From contig CBDFFQ010000001.1 of assembly GCA_965246835.1 (NCBI GenBank), positions 1,612,001 through 1,676,000 on the forward strand: a DNA stretch of 64,000 nucleotides, in the 5' to 3' direction. The notes beneath the pieces are model-generated. The model saw only the letters and a list, made by a program, of their open reading frames with translations, was not told the origin of the DNA and ran no database searches. This DNA comes from JANPPS01 sp965246835. GTDB lineage: Bacteria; Pseudomonadota; Alphaproteobacteria; Acetobacterales; Acetobacteraceae. Shown here piece after piece: positions 41,777 through 50,099 of this stretch; within the stretch, counting starts at the first letter, position 1, and the number at the start of each line of letters is the position of its first letter. Both the position numbers and the translations under genes were made by a program.

Positions 41777-43656
41777 CGCCCGGCCTGACGCCCGGTCTGG
41801 CGCCCGGCCTGGCGCGCTCCCGGCCCAGCGTCGGCCTCGACCGCATCGCGCGGGGGCTGGCACTGCTGGTTGAGGCGCCGACGGTGCTGCTGGTGCTGGC
41901 GGAGGTGCTGGTGCTGTTCGCCGGCGTCACGGCGCGCTACGTGTTCCATCGCCCGATCATCTGGTCGGACGAGCTGGCCAGCATCCTGTTCCTGTGGCTG
42001 GCGATGCTGGGTGCCGCGGTCGCGTTGCAGCGCGGCAGCCACATGCGGCTGTCCTACCTCGTGGACCGGTTGCCCCCCGCCCATCGCGGCGTGGCGGAGG
42101 TGCTGAACGTGGCCGTGCCGCTGCTGTTCGTGGTGCTGGTGCTGCCCTCGGCCTGGGATTACGCGGACGATCAGTCCTTTATCGAGACGCCGGCGCTCGG
42201 CTGGTCCGGTCTGGTGCGGGCGGCGGCGATGCCCGTGGGCCTGCTGCTGATCGGGCTCAGCGCCCTTGTGCAACTGGCCCGGCATCGCCTGCGGGACGTG
42301 ATCCTGGCCGCTTTGATCCTCGGCCTCGTCGCCGGCGTGCTGTTCGCAGCCGGACCGGCGCTGCGCGCGATCGGGGCGTGGAACCTGCTGGTGTTCTTCG
42401 TGATCTTGCTGGGCGCCGGCGTGCTGGCCGGGCTGCCGATCGCGTTCGGCTTCGCGCTCGCGACCATCGCCTACCTGCTGACCACCACCTCCACCCCGCT
42501 CTCGATCGTGGTGGGGCGGATGGACGAGGGCATGAGTTCGCTGGTGCTGCTGGCGGTGCCGCTATTCGTGCTGCTGGGGCAGTTGATGGAGATGACGGGG
42601 CTGGCCCGGGTGCTGGTGGCGTTCCTGGCGGCGCTGGTGGGGCATGTGCGGGCCGGGCTGTCCTATGTGTTGATCGGGGCGATATTGCTCGTGAGCGGCA
42701 TCAGCGGCAGCAAGACCGCGGACATGGCGGCGGTGGCACCGGTGCTGTTCCCGGAGATGAAGCGAAGGGGCGCCGACGAGGGGGAGCTGGTGGCGCTGCT
42801 GGCCGCGTCGGGCGCCATGAGCGAGACGATCCCGCCCAGCATCGTGCTGATCGTGATCGGATCGGTGACGAGTGTGAGCATCGCCGGGCTGTTCACGGCG
42901 GGGCTGCTGCCCGGCCTGTTCCTGGCGCTGGTGCTGTGTCTGATGGCACGGCGCGCCGCGGGCCGCGAAGACCTGAGCGGCGTCGTCCGTGCCCCGGCGC
43001 GGGTGGTGTGGCGCACGTTCTTCGTCGCCATCCCGGCGCTGCTGCTGCCGTTCGTGATCCGGGGCGCCGTGGTGGAGGGGGTGGCGACGGCGACAGAGGT
43101 CAGCACGATCGGCGTGGCCTACACCGTGATCGTCGGGATCTTGATTTACCGGCAGTTCGATCTGCGGCGGCTATGGCCCATGCTGGTCGATACCGCGACG
43201 CTGTCGGGCGCCATCCTGCTGATCGTGGGCGGTGCCACCGCGATGGCCTGGGCGCTGACGCAATCCGGCTTTTCCCACGGGCTGGCGGCCTTCATGGGCG
43301 GGCTGCCGGGCGGGCGGTGGAGTTTCCTCGCCATCTCCATCGTGGTCTTCACCGTGCTGGGATCGGTGCTGGAGGGCATCCCCGCCATGGTGCTGTTCGG
43401 CCCGCTGCTGTTCCCGGTGGCCAAGCAGCTGGGCGTGGACGAGCTGCATTATGCGGTGGTGGTGATCCTGGCGATGGGCGTCGGCCTGTTCGCGCCGCCA
43501 TTCGGGCTTGGCTACTACGCCGCCTGCATCATCGGGCGGGTGCCGGCGGAACGGGGGTTGCAGCGTATCTGGCCCTATCTCGGCGCGCTTTCGGCCGGAA
43601 TCGTGGTCATCGCGCTGTTCCCGTGGCTATCCACCGGTTTCATCCCGCATCCTTAG
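41710..43656 (+). CDS. Fused TRAP transporter permease DctQM
   Basis: 648-residue membrane protein joining the small (DctQ) and large (DctM) permease subunits. Residues about 45-200 give the four-helix DctQ part (ITWARYVFHRPIIWSDELASILFLW region); from about 220 the DctM part follows with GLPIAFGFALATIAYL, SGISGSKTADMAAVAPVLFPEMKRRG, ETIPPSIVLIVIG and FAPPFGLGYYAACI. The start is unclear: the only in-frame ATG/GTG/TTG before the first helix is a TTG at 41710 inside dctP (67-bp overlap); otherwise a CTG in the tandem repeat would be needed. Uptake is driven by an ion gradient; the substrate is probably a carboxylate. Confidence 0.85.
   Translation: MAHEVRCRGLGGVAGGVRGPRLTPGLTPGLAPGLARSRPSVGLDRIARGLALLVEAPTVLLVLAEVLVLFAGVTARYVFHRPIIWSDELASILFLWLAMLGAAVALQRGSHMRLSYLVDRLPPAHRGVAEVLNVAVPLLFVVLVLPSAWDYADDQSFIETPALGWSGLVRAAAMPVGLLLIGLSALVQLARHRLRDVILAALILGLVAGVLFAAGPALRAIGAWNLLVFFVILLGAGVLAGLPIAFGFALATIAYLLTTTSTPLSIVVGRMDEGMSSLVLLAVPLFVLLGQLMEMTGLARVLVAFLAALVGHVRAGLSYVLIGAILLVSGISGSKTADMAAVAPVLFPEMKRRGADEGELVALLAASGAMSETIPPSIVLIVIGSVTSVSIAGLFTAGLLPGLFLALVLCLMARRAAGREDLSGVVRAPARVVWRTFFVAIPALLLPFVIRGAVVEGVATATEVSTIGVAYTVIVGILIYRQFDLRRLWPMLVDTATLSGAILLIVGGATAMAWALTQSGFSHGLAAFMGGLPGGRWSFLAISIVVFTVLGSVLEGIPAMVLFGPLLFPVAKQLGVDELHYAVVVILAMGVGLFAPPFGLGYYAACIIGRVPAERGLQRIWPYLGALSAGIVVIALFPWLSTGFIPHP
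41771..41818. repeat. Four 12-bp tandem repeats at the dctP-dctQM junction
   Basis: Units GCCTGACGCCCG, GCCTGACGCCCG, GTCTGGCGCCCG and GCCTGGCGCGCT lie head to tail. They begin in the last codons of dctP and extend into the reading frame of the permease gene, where they encode LTPG/LAPG repeats. Confidence 0.85.
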
Positions 43657-43665
43657 GAGATCCCC

Positions 43666-45003
43666 ATGAACCTGCATCCCTTGCTCGGTGCGCGGGCGGC
43701 GGCCGGGCGGCCCGTCCGGGTCGGTTTGATCGGCGCTGGGAAATTCGGCTCGATGGTGCTGGCGCAGGCGCAGCTGATCGCGGGGTTCCATGTGGTGGGG
43801 GTGGCGGACCTGGATGTCGGCCGCGCCCGTGCCGCGCTCGACCGGGTCGGCTGGCCGGCGGAGCGGTATGCGGCGCCGACGCTGGACGAGGCGATGCGCA
43901 CCGGCGCCACCTGCGTGCTGGATGACGTGCAGGCCCTGTGCGCCCATCCCGGCATCGAATGCATCATCGAGGCGACGGGCCATCCCATCGCCGGCATCCG
44001 CCACGGGCTGGCCGCGATCGCGGGTGGCAAGCACGTGGTGATGGTCAATGTGGAGGCGGACGTGCTGTGCGGCCCCTTGTTGGCGGCGCGGGCGAAGGCA
44101 GCGGGCGTCGTGTATTCCATGGCCTATGGCGACCAGCCGGCGCTGATCTGCGAGCTGGTGGACTGGGCCCGGTCCTGCGGGTTCGAGATCACGTCCGCCG
44201 GCAAGGGCATGAACTTCGAGCCGCGCTACCGATATTCGACGCCGGACACGGTGTGGGGCTTCTTCGGCTGGTCCGAGGACCAGGTCGCGAAGGGCGATTT
44301 CAACCCGAAGATGTACAACAGCTTCACGGACGGCACGAAAGCCGCGATCGAGATGGCGGCGGTGGCGAACGGCACCGGGCTCGACTGTCCGGATGACGGC
44401 TTGGCGTTCCCGCCCGCCAGCGTCTATGATCTGGCCCGCGTGTTCCGCCCGGTGGCGGATGGCGGGCGGCTCGCGCGCTCGGGATTGCTGGACATCGCGG
44501 CCAGCCAGGAGCCGGATGGGCGGGAGGTGCCGGACAGCATCCGCTACGGCGTGTTCGTCACGTTCAAGGCTCATAACGAGTATGCCCGGGCCTGTTTTGC
44601 GCAATATGGGCTCAAGACCGATCCCTCGGGCTGGTATGCGTCGCTGTGGCGGCCATTCCACCTGATCGGGCTCGAGACCAGCGTCAGCGTGCTGTCGGCC
44701 GTGCTGCGGCAGGAACCGACCGGATGCTCCCGCGAATTCCGGGGCGATGCGGTGGCGACGGCGAAGCGGGACCTCGTGGCGGGTGAGATGCTGGATGGGG
44801 AGGGCGGCTTTGCGGTGTGGGCCAATGCGATCCCGGCCACGCGCAGCCTGGCGTTGGGCGCGCTGCCGATCGGGCTGGCCGGCAATGTCCGGCTGACGCG
44901 GCCGGTGAAGCGGGACACCGTCGTATCGTATGCCGATGTGGAGCTGCGCGACGATCTCGATGTGGTGGCGCTGCGGCGGGAGATGGAGCGGGGTGCGCCG
45001 TAG
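43666..45003 (+). CDS. DRL-like (DXR-like) SAF-domain oxidoreductase
   Basis: 445 residues. The N-terminal Rossmann domain resembles homoserine dehydrogenase (VRVGLIGAGKFGSMVLAQ), followed by EATGHPIAGIRHGLAAIAGGKHVVMVNVEADVLCGP and AYGDQPALICELVDWARS. The C-terminal part (SVSVLSAVLRQEPTG, DLVAGEMLDGEGG, PATRSLALGALPIGLAGNVRLTRPVKRDTVVSYADVEL) is a SAF-type beta-clip. This architecture matches, from memory, Brucella DRL, a reductoisomerase-like enzyme that makes 2-C-methylerythritol 4-phosphate from DXP. It starts 9 bp after dctQM with GGAGA upstream and closes the operon. It could act in isoprenoid synthesis or on a branched sugar acid. Confidence 0.72.
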   Translation: MNLHPLLGARAAAGRPVRVGLIGAGKFGSMVLAQAQLIAGFHVVGVADLDVGRARAALDRVGWPAERYAAPTLDEAMRTGATCVLDDVQALCAHPGIECIIEATGHPIAGIRHGLAAIAGGKHVVMVNVEADVLCGPLLAARAKAAGVVYSMAYGDQPALICELVDWARSCGFEITSAGKGMNFEPRYRYSTPDTVWGFFGWSEDQVAKGDFNPKMYNSFTDGTKAAIEMAAVANGTGLDCPDDGLAFPPASVYDLARVFRPVADGGRLARSGLLDIAASQEPDGREVPDSIRYGVFVTFKAHNEYARACFAQYGLKTDPSGWYASLWRPFHLIGLETSVSVLSAVLRQEPTGCSREFRGDAVATAKRDLVAGEMLDGEGGFAVWANAIPATRSLALGALPIGLAGNVRLTRPVKRDTVVSYADVELRDDLDVVALRREMERGAP

Positions 45004-45144
45004 GTCCAAACAGGCCCGTGCCGGCACGCCAGAACGACGGGTGGTCCGGGACGGGATCGAGGCCGAGGGTATCGCGCGGCGGCCGGCTTGCAGGCCGGTG
45101 CGGTCCAGGGCTCGGGATCACACGCGCGATCCGTCGGCCGTGCG

Positions 45145-46050
45145 TCAGTCCGCCGCCAGCAGGCACTCCACCAACCGGCCGTTCGCCCTGATGCCTGCCG
45201 GGTCATCGGTGCCGCAGCGGCCCTCCGCCACCGGGCAGCGCGGGTGGAAGCGGCAGCCGCCGGGGATAGCCGAGGGGTCGGGCGCGGTGTCGCCGAGGCC
45301 GGGGTCGGGGATGCCGAGGCCGGGTTCGGGGGTGAGCACGCTGGCGAGCAGGGCCCGGGTGTAGGGGTGTTGCGGGTGGGCGAACACGGCTGATGCCGCG
45401 CCGTGTTCGACGATGCGGCCGAGATACATGACCGCGACCTCGGTCGCGATGTGCGCCACCACGGCGAGGTTGTGGCTGATGAACACGAGGGTGAGGTTCA
45501 TCTCCCGCCGGAGGTCCGCCAGGAGGTTCAGGATCTGGGCCTGCACCGACACGTCCAGCGCGCTGGTGGGTTCGTCGCAGACCACGATTTGCGGGCGGAG
45601 CACCAGGGCCCGGGCGATCGCCACGCGCTGCCGCTGGCCGCCGCTGAGTTCGGCGGGGCGGCGATCCGCGAGGTCGGGCGGCAGGCCGACGCGGGCGAGC
45701 ATGTCCAGCACGGGGGCGCGCACGTCGCGCTGGCCCTGCGCGCGCAAGGGGAGCGCCACGATGTCGGCGATGCGATGCCGGGGGTTGAGCGAGGAATACG
45801 GGTCCTGGAACACGGGCTGGATCAGCCGGGCGCGGGCGCGGCGGTCCATGGTGCCGAGCCGGTTGCCGTCCACCAGGATTTCGCCGGCGCTGGGCGGCAG
45901 GAGGCCGAGGATCAGCCGGGCGAGGGTGCTCTTGCCGCAGCCGCTTTCGCCCACGATGCCCATGACGGACCCGGTGGGGATGTCCAGGTCCACGCCGTCC
46001 ACCGCGCGGACGGCGCCGAAGCGGCGGTGCACGCCACGGATCTGGATCAT
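45145..46050 (-). CDS. Dipeptide/oligopeptide-type ABC ATP-binding protein (DppF-like)
   Basis: 301 residues from ATG 46050. Walker A is GESGCGKSTLARL, the signature is LSGGQRQRVAIARAL, Walker B is IVVCDEPTSALD, and the switch His is in ISHNL. The C-terminal oligopeptide-transporter extension is present (HPYTRALL, CRFHPRCP...C), including the cysteine cluster that in some members binds an Fe-S centre. It is the last gene of the dppBCDF-like operon and its start overlaps the previous stop by 4 bp. Ligand unknown. Confidence 0.9.
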   Translation of the reverse strand: MIQIRGVHRRFGAVRAVDGVDLDIPTGSVMGIVGESGCGKSTLARLILGLLPPSAGEILVDGNRLGTMDRRARARLIQPVFQDPYSSLNPRHRIADIVALPLRAQGQRDVRAPVLDMLARVGLPPDLADRRPAELSGGQRQRVAIARALVLRPQIVVCDEPTSALDVSVQAQILNLLADLRREMNLTLVFISHNLAVVAHIATEVAVMYLGRIVEHGAASAVFAHPQHPYTRALLASVLTPEPGLGIPDPGLGDTAPDPSAIPGGCRFHPRCPVAEGRCGTDDPAGIRANGRLVECLLAAD

Positions 46051-47015
46051 GCGGGCGCCAGGTGGCACAGCACGTCATGCTCCGGGCCCCAGGCATGGCG
46101 GGGCACCGGGGTCGCGCAGACCGGCATGGCGTGGGCGCAGCGGTCGCGGAAGGCGCAGCCGGCGAACGCGGGCGGCAGGCGCGGGACGGTGCCGGGGATG
46201 CTGCCGAGGGGACCGGCGGTTCGGGTCATGGATGGCACGCTGGCCAGCAGGCCGCGCGTGTAGGGGTGGCCGGGCCGGGCGAACAGCGCGGCGACCGGCG
46301 CCCGCTCCACGACTTCCCCGGCATACATCACGCTCACGCGGTCCGCGACCCGCGCCACCACGCCGAGATCGTGCGTGATGAGCAGGATGCCGAGGCCGAG
46401 CTCCGCGCGGAGCCGGGCCAGCAGGCGCAGAATACCGGCCTGGACGGTGACATCCAGCGCGGTGGTGGGCTCGTCTGCGATCAGCAGGCGGGGTTCGCAC
46501 AGCAGCGCCATGGCGATCATCACGCGCTGCCGCAGGCCGCCGGAGAGCTGGTGCGGGAACTGGCCGAGGCGGAGGCCGGGCGCCGTGATGCCGACCCGGG
46601 CCAGGCTCTCGGCGGCCCGGTCGACGGCGGCACGCGCCGGGCCGCCCCGGTGCCGGCGATAGACCTCGGTGAGTTGGGAGCCGACGGTGTAGGCCGGGTT
46701 CAGCGCGGTCATGGGCTCCTGGAAGATCATGCCGATGCGGTCGCCGCGGAGGCGGCCCATGGCGCGGTCGGTGAGCGGCAGCAGGTCCTGGCCGTCGAAG
46801 CGCAGATGGGTGGCGGTGCGGCGGGCCGAGGGCGGCAGCAGGCCCATGACGGAGAGCGCGGTCACGGATTTGCCGCAGCCGCTTTCGCCGACGAGGCCGT
46901 GGGTTTCGCCGGGCATGACCTGGAGGTCGGCGCCGCGCACGGCTTCGGTGGCGCGGAAGCCGACGCGCAGGCCGGCCATATCCAGCAGGGGAGCGTCCGG
47001 CAGGGCGTCAGCCAT
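46047..47015 (-). CDS. Dipeptide/oligopeptide-type ABC ATP-binding protein (DppD-like)
   Basis: 322 residues from ATG 47015. Walker A is GESGCGKSVTALSVMGL, the signature is LSGGLRQRVMIAMAL, Walker B is LLIADEPTTALD, and the His is in ITHDL. The C-terminal region has HPYTRGLLASVP and the paired-Cys segment CAFRDRCAHAMPVC, as expected for DppD/OppD. It overlaps the dppC-like gene by 8 bp and dppF-like by 4 bp. Together the two ATPases energise the DppBC-like channel. Confidence 0.9.
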   Translation of the reverse strand: MADALPDAPLLDMAGLRVGFRATEAVRGADLQVMPGETHGLVGESGCGKSVTALSVMGLLPPSARRTATHLRFDGQDLLPLTDRAMGRLRGDRIGMIFQEPMTALNPAYTVGSQLTEVYRRHRGGPARAAVDRAAESLARVGITAPGLRLGQFPHQLSGGLRQRVMIAMALLCEPRLLIADEPTTALDVTVQAGILRLLARLRAELGLGILLITHDLGVVARVADRVSVMYAGEVVERAPVAALFARPGHPYTRGLLASVPSMTRTAGPLGSIPGTVPRLPPAFAGCAFRDRCAHAMPVCATPVPRHAWGPEHDVLCHLAPA

Positions 47016-47829
47016 TCGGGCGGCCGACGGCGAGATCGCGCAGGCCATCGCCCAGGAGGTTGATGCCGAGGACCAGGACGAACAGGGCGATTCCGGGCAC
47101 CATGATGACCCAGGGGTCGAAGAACATGTAATCCTTGCCCTCGGCGATCATGAGGCCCCAGCTCGGCAGCGGCGCCGGGACGCCGAGACCGAGGAAGGAG
47201 AGCACGGCCTCCAGCAGGATCGCGAGCGCGACCTCCAGCGTGCCGACCACGACCAGATGCGGCGCGATGTTGGGCAGCACCTCCCGCCACAGCACGTGCC
47301 ACACGGACGCGCCGGCGGCCTGGGCGGCGGCGATGTAGTCCAAGGTGCGGACCTGCATGGTGGTGGTGCGGGCGACGACGGCGAACCGGTCCCACAGCAG
47401 GAGGCCGAGGGTGAGCACCACAATGGTGAGGGAGGAGCCGATGGCGGAGACGACGGCGAGCGCCACGAGGATGAACGGCAGGCTGAGCCGGCAGGTGATG
47501 ACGAACATCACGGCGTCATCGATGCGGCCGCCGAAGAAGCCGCCCAGGACGCCGAGGGTGATGCCGATCAGCCCGCTGGTGAGCGCGGCGCACACGCCGA
47601 TCAGCAGGGAGATGCGGGCGCCGTAGACCAGGCGCGCCAGGTAGTCCCGCCCCAGCTGGTCGGTGCCGAACGGGTGCGCGCCGTCCCCGCCGAGCCAGAG
47701 GGGCGGTTGGAGCCGGGCCATGAGATCCTGCGCGAACGGGTCCTGCGCCAAGCCGGGGCCGAACAGCGCGATCAGCACGGTGCCGCCCACGATCAGCGCG
47801 CCGAGCCCGGCGGAGATCTGGCGGATCAT
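47008..47829 (-). CDS. Dipeptide-type ABC transporter permease (DppC-like)
   Basis: 273-residue inner-membrane permease. It begins MIRQISAGLGALIVGGTVLIALFGP, followed by the family's HPFGTDQLGRDYLARLVYGARISLLIG. The EAA loop is DYIAAAQAAGASVWHVLWREVLPNIAPHLVV, and the C-terminus ends at INLLGDGLRD. The ATG at 47829 overlaps the stop of the dppB-like gene (ATGA). The long open frame further upstream is not coding. Confidence 0.9.
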   Translation of the reverse strand: MIRQISAGLGALIVGGTVLIALFGPGLAQDPFAQDLMARLQPPLWLGGDGAHPFGTDQLGRDYLARLVYGARISLLIGVCAALTSGLIGITLGVLGGFFGGRIDDAVMFVITCRLSLPFILVALAVVSAIGSSLTIVVLTLGLLLWDRFAVVARTTTMQVRTLDYIAAAQAAGASVWHVLWREVLPNIAPHLVVVGTLEVALAILLEAVLSFLGLGVPAPLPSWGLMIAEGKDYMFFDPWVIMVPGIALFVLVLGINLLGDGLRDLAVGRPNG

Positions 47830-48743
47830 TGCGCGCGAAGCCGGGGGTCCAGGACGGCGTTGAGGACGTCCGCTAGGAGGGTCAGCGCGATGTAGATCAG
47901 CGCCAGGATCAGCACCACCGCCTGCACCACGGGGAAATCGTTCTTGCTGATGCTCTCCCATGCGAGGTAGCCGACACCGGGGAGGGCGAACACGCTTTCG
48001 ATCACGATGGAGCCGCCCAGCATGAAGCCGAGCTGAACCGCAGCAATCGCCACCACGGGCATGGCGGCGTTGCGGGCCGCGTGTTTCAGCACGATGCTGG
48101 CGCGGGACAGACCCTTGGCGCGGGCGGTGCGGATGTAGTCGGAGCGCATGGCCTCGATCATACCGGAGCGGGTGAGCCGCATCAGCGCGGGGATGGCGGA
48201 GAACGACAGCACCAGGCCCGGGAGGATGTAGCCCGTCCAGTCCTCGAGCCCCGCGATCGGCAGCCATTGCAGGCGCAGCCCGACCCCGATGATGAGCAGC
48301 AGCGCCAGCCAGAAGCTCGGCACCGCCTGCCCCAGCAGCGCCACCAGCATGACCAGGCGGTCCGTGAGCCGGCCTTCGTTCACCGCGGCGATGATGCCGA
48401 GCGGGAGGGCGATGGCCAGCGCGAACGTGATGCCGACCAGGCCCAGGGTGATGGTGACGGGAAGGCGCTCCGCCACCAGCCCGGCGACAGGGGCGCGGAA
48501 TAGATAGGAGCGGCCAAGATCGCCATGCAGGGCGGCCGCGATCCAGTCCAGGAACTGTTTTGGGAGGGGCTGATCCAGGCCATAGGCGGTGCGGATGGCG
48601 GCGACGTCGGCGGCGGTGGCTTGCGGGCCGGCGACGGCGAGCGCCGGGTCCCCGGCGACGCGGGTGAGGGCGAAGCTGATGACCAGCACCGTCATGCACA
48701 CCAGCACGGCCAGGATAGCCCGGCGGAGGAGGAGATTTCTCAC
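47826..48743 (-). CDS. Dipeptide-type ABC transporter permease (DppB-like)
   Basis: 305 residues from GTG 48743 (VRNLLLRRAILAVLVCMTVLVISFALTRVAGDPA), the normal start of DppB-type permeases; a GTG twelve codons upstream (48779) adds a proline/histidine stretch and lies beside a repeat. The EAA loop is SDYIRTARAKGLSRASIVLKHAARNAAMPVV. It is the first gene of the operon. A family-5 binding-protein gene would normally lead such an operon, but none is here; two orphans lie at 25.8 and 31.6 kb. Confidence 0.88.
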   Translation of the reverse strand: MRNLLLRRAILAVLVCMTVLVISFALTRVAGDPALAVAGPQATAADVAAIRTAYGLDQPLPKQFLDWIAAALHGDLGRSYLFRAPVAGLVAERLPVTITLGLVGITFALAIALPLGIIAAVNEGRLTDRLVMLVALLGQAVPSFWLALLLIIGVGLRLQWLPIAGLEDWTGYILPGLVLSFSAIPALMRLTRSGMIEAMRSDYIRTARAKGLSRASIVLKHAARNAAMPVVAIAAVQLGFMLGGSIVIESVFALPGVGYLAWESISKNDFPVVQAVVLILALIYIALTLLADVLNAVLDPRLRAQ

Positions 48744-48786
48744 GACCGGGAGCGTATGGACGCAAGGGGTGGGGGGCAAGCCGCTT

Positions 48787-48895
48787 CCCCCTCTCCCGCT
48801 GGCGGGAGAGGGTCGGGGTGAGGGTGGTTTTCACGGGACGGGTCGATGCACCTCGTCCCACCCTCACCCAGCCCTCTCCCGCCAGCGGGAGAGGG
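48787..48895. repeat. Palindromic repeat, CCCTCTCCCGC family, copy 3
   Basis: CCCCCTCTCCCGCTGGCGGGAGAGGGTCGGGGTGAGG is mirrored by CCCACCCTCACCCAGCCCTCTCCCGCCAGCGGGAGAGGG. Each arm also contains its own small hairpin (CTCTCCCGC/GCGGGAGAG). It fills the space between the divergent dppB-like and metX genes. Confidence 0.9.
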
Positions 48896-48950
48896 CTTTA
48901 GGACGCCCCACATTGCCGCCGGTGCATCACCGTCCTATGCCTACGCCGCC

Positions 48951-50099
48951 ATGGATCAGCAGGACGCCCCCGACGGGACCACGCACCAGGACGCGATTTT
49001 CCCTGGTCCCTTCATGCTGGATTGCGGGGTGGCGCTGCCGTCGCTGACGGTCGCCTATCGCACGTATGGCGCGCTGAATGCCGATCGCTCCAACGCCATC
49101 CTGGTGTGCCATGCGCTGACCGGGGATCAGTATGTGGCGGAGCCGCAGCCGATGACGGGGAAGCCCGGCTGGTGGCACCAGGTGGTGGGGCCCGGCCGCC
49201 CCGTGGACACCGGCCGGTTCTTCGTGGTGTGCGCCAACGTGCTCGGCGGCTGCATGGGCAGCACCGGGCCGCGCAGCACCAATCCCGACAGCGGCGAGCC
49301 CTGGGGCACCGCGTTCCCGCCCGTCACGATTCGGGACATGGTGCGGGCGCAGCGGTTGTTGATGGACCAGCTCGGCGTAGGCCGGTTGTTTGCGGTGGTG
49401 GGCGGGTCCATGGGGGGGATGCAGGCGCTGGAATGGGCCGCGACCTATCCGGATCAGGTGTTTGCGTGCGTGCCGGTGGCCGCGGCGTCGTTCCATTCGG
49501 CGCAGAACATCGCGTTCCACGAGGTCGGGCGGCAGGCGATCTTCGCCGATCCGGATTGGGACGGTGGCGCCTATTGGAAGCGCGGCCTGGTGCCGGCGCG
49601 GGGGTTGGCGGTGGCGCGGATGGCGGCGCACATCACCTATCTCAGCGAACAGGCTCTCACGCGAAAATTCGGCCGCCGGGTGCGGGGGACGGCGCCGGAT
49701 GGGGGTTCCACCCTGTTCGGGGATCTGTTCGAGGTCGAAAGCTATTTGCGCCATCAGGGCAGCAGCTTCGTGACGCGGTTCGACGCCAATTCGTATCTCA
49801 CGATCACCCGCGCGATGGATTTTTTCGACCTGGCCGCCGAGCATGATGGGGACCTCGCGCGCGCCTTCCAGGGCAGCGCCACCCGGTTCTGCATCGTGTC
49901 GTTCGACAGCGACTGGCTGTTCCCCACCGCGCAGTCCCGCGCCATCGCCCGCGCGCTGAACCGGGCCGGCACCAACGTCAGCTTCGTCGAGATCGCGACC
50001 GATAAGGGGCATGACGCCTTCCTGCTCGACGAGCCGGATTTCCACCGCACGTTGCGGGGATTCCTCAGCGGCTGCGCCGAGCATGCGGGCGTGCCGTGA
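48951..50099 (+). CDS. metX: Homoserine O-acetyltransferase
   Basis: 382-residue alpha/beta-hydrolase-fold enzyme that acetylates (or in some members succinylates) homoserine in methionine synthesis. The nucleophile elbow is GGSMGGMQALEW, the acid is in FDSDWLFP, and the His is in DKGHDAFLL. The oxyanion/family segment is CHALTGDQYV and LGGCMGSTGP. The ATG at 48951 is used since upstream codons are repeat-derived. Its stop overlaps the metW GTG (GTGA), as is common for this pair. I see no SAM riboswitch in the short upstream space. Confidence 0.93.
   Translation: MDQQDAPDGTTHQDAIFPGPFMLDCGVALPSLTVAYRTYGALNADRSNAILVCHALTGDQYVAEPQPMTGKPGWWHQVVGPGRPVDTGRFFVVCANVLGGCMGSTGPRSTNPDSGEPWGTAFPPVTIRDMVRAQRLLMDQLGVGRLFAVVGGSMGGMQALEWAATYPDQVFACVPVAAASFHSAQNIAFHEVGRQAIFADPDWDGGAYWKRGLVPARGLAVARMAAHITYLSEQALTRKFGRRVRGTAPDGGSTLFGDLFEVESYLRHQGSSFVTRFDANSYLTITRAMDFFDLAAEHDGDLARAFQGSATRFCIVSFDSDWLFPTAQSRAIARALNRAGTNVSFVEIATDKGHDAFLLDEPDFHRTLRGFLSGCAEHAGVP

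Noticed and set aside
48896..48950. SAM riboswitch upstream of metX
   Set aside because: The space after the palindromic repeat is only about 55 bp and shows no SAM-I, SAM-II or SAM/SAH consensus.
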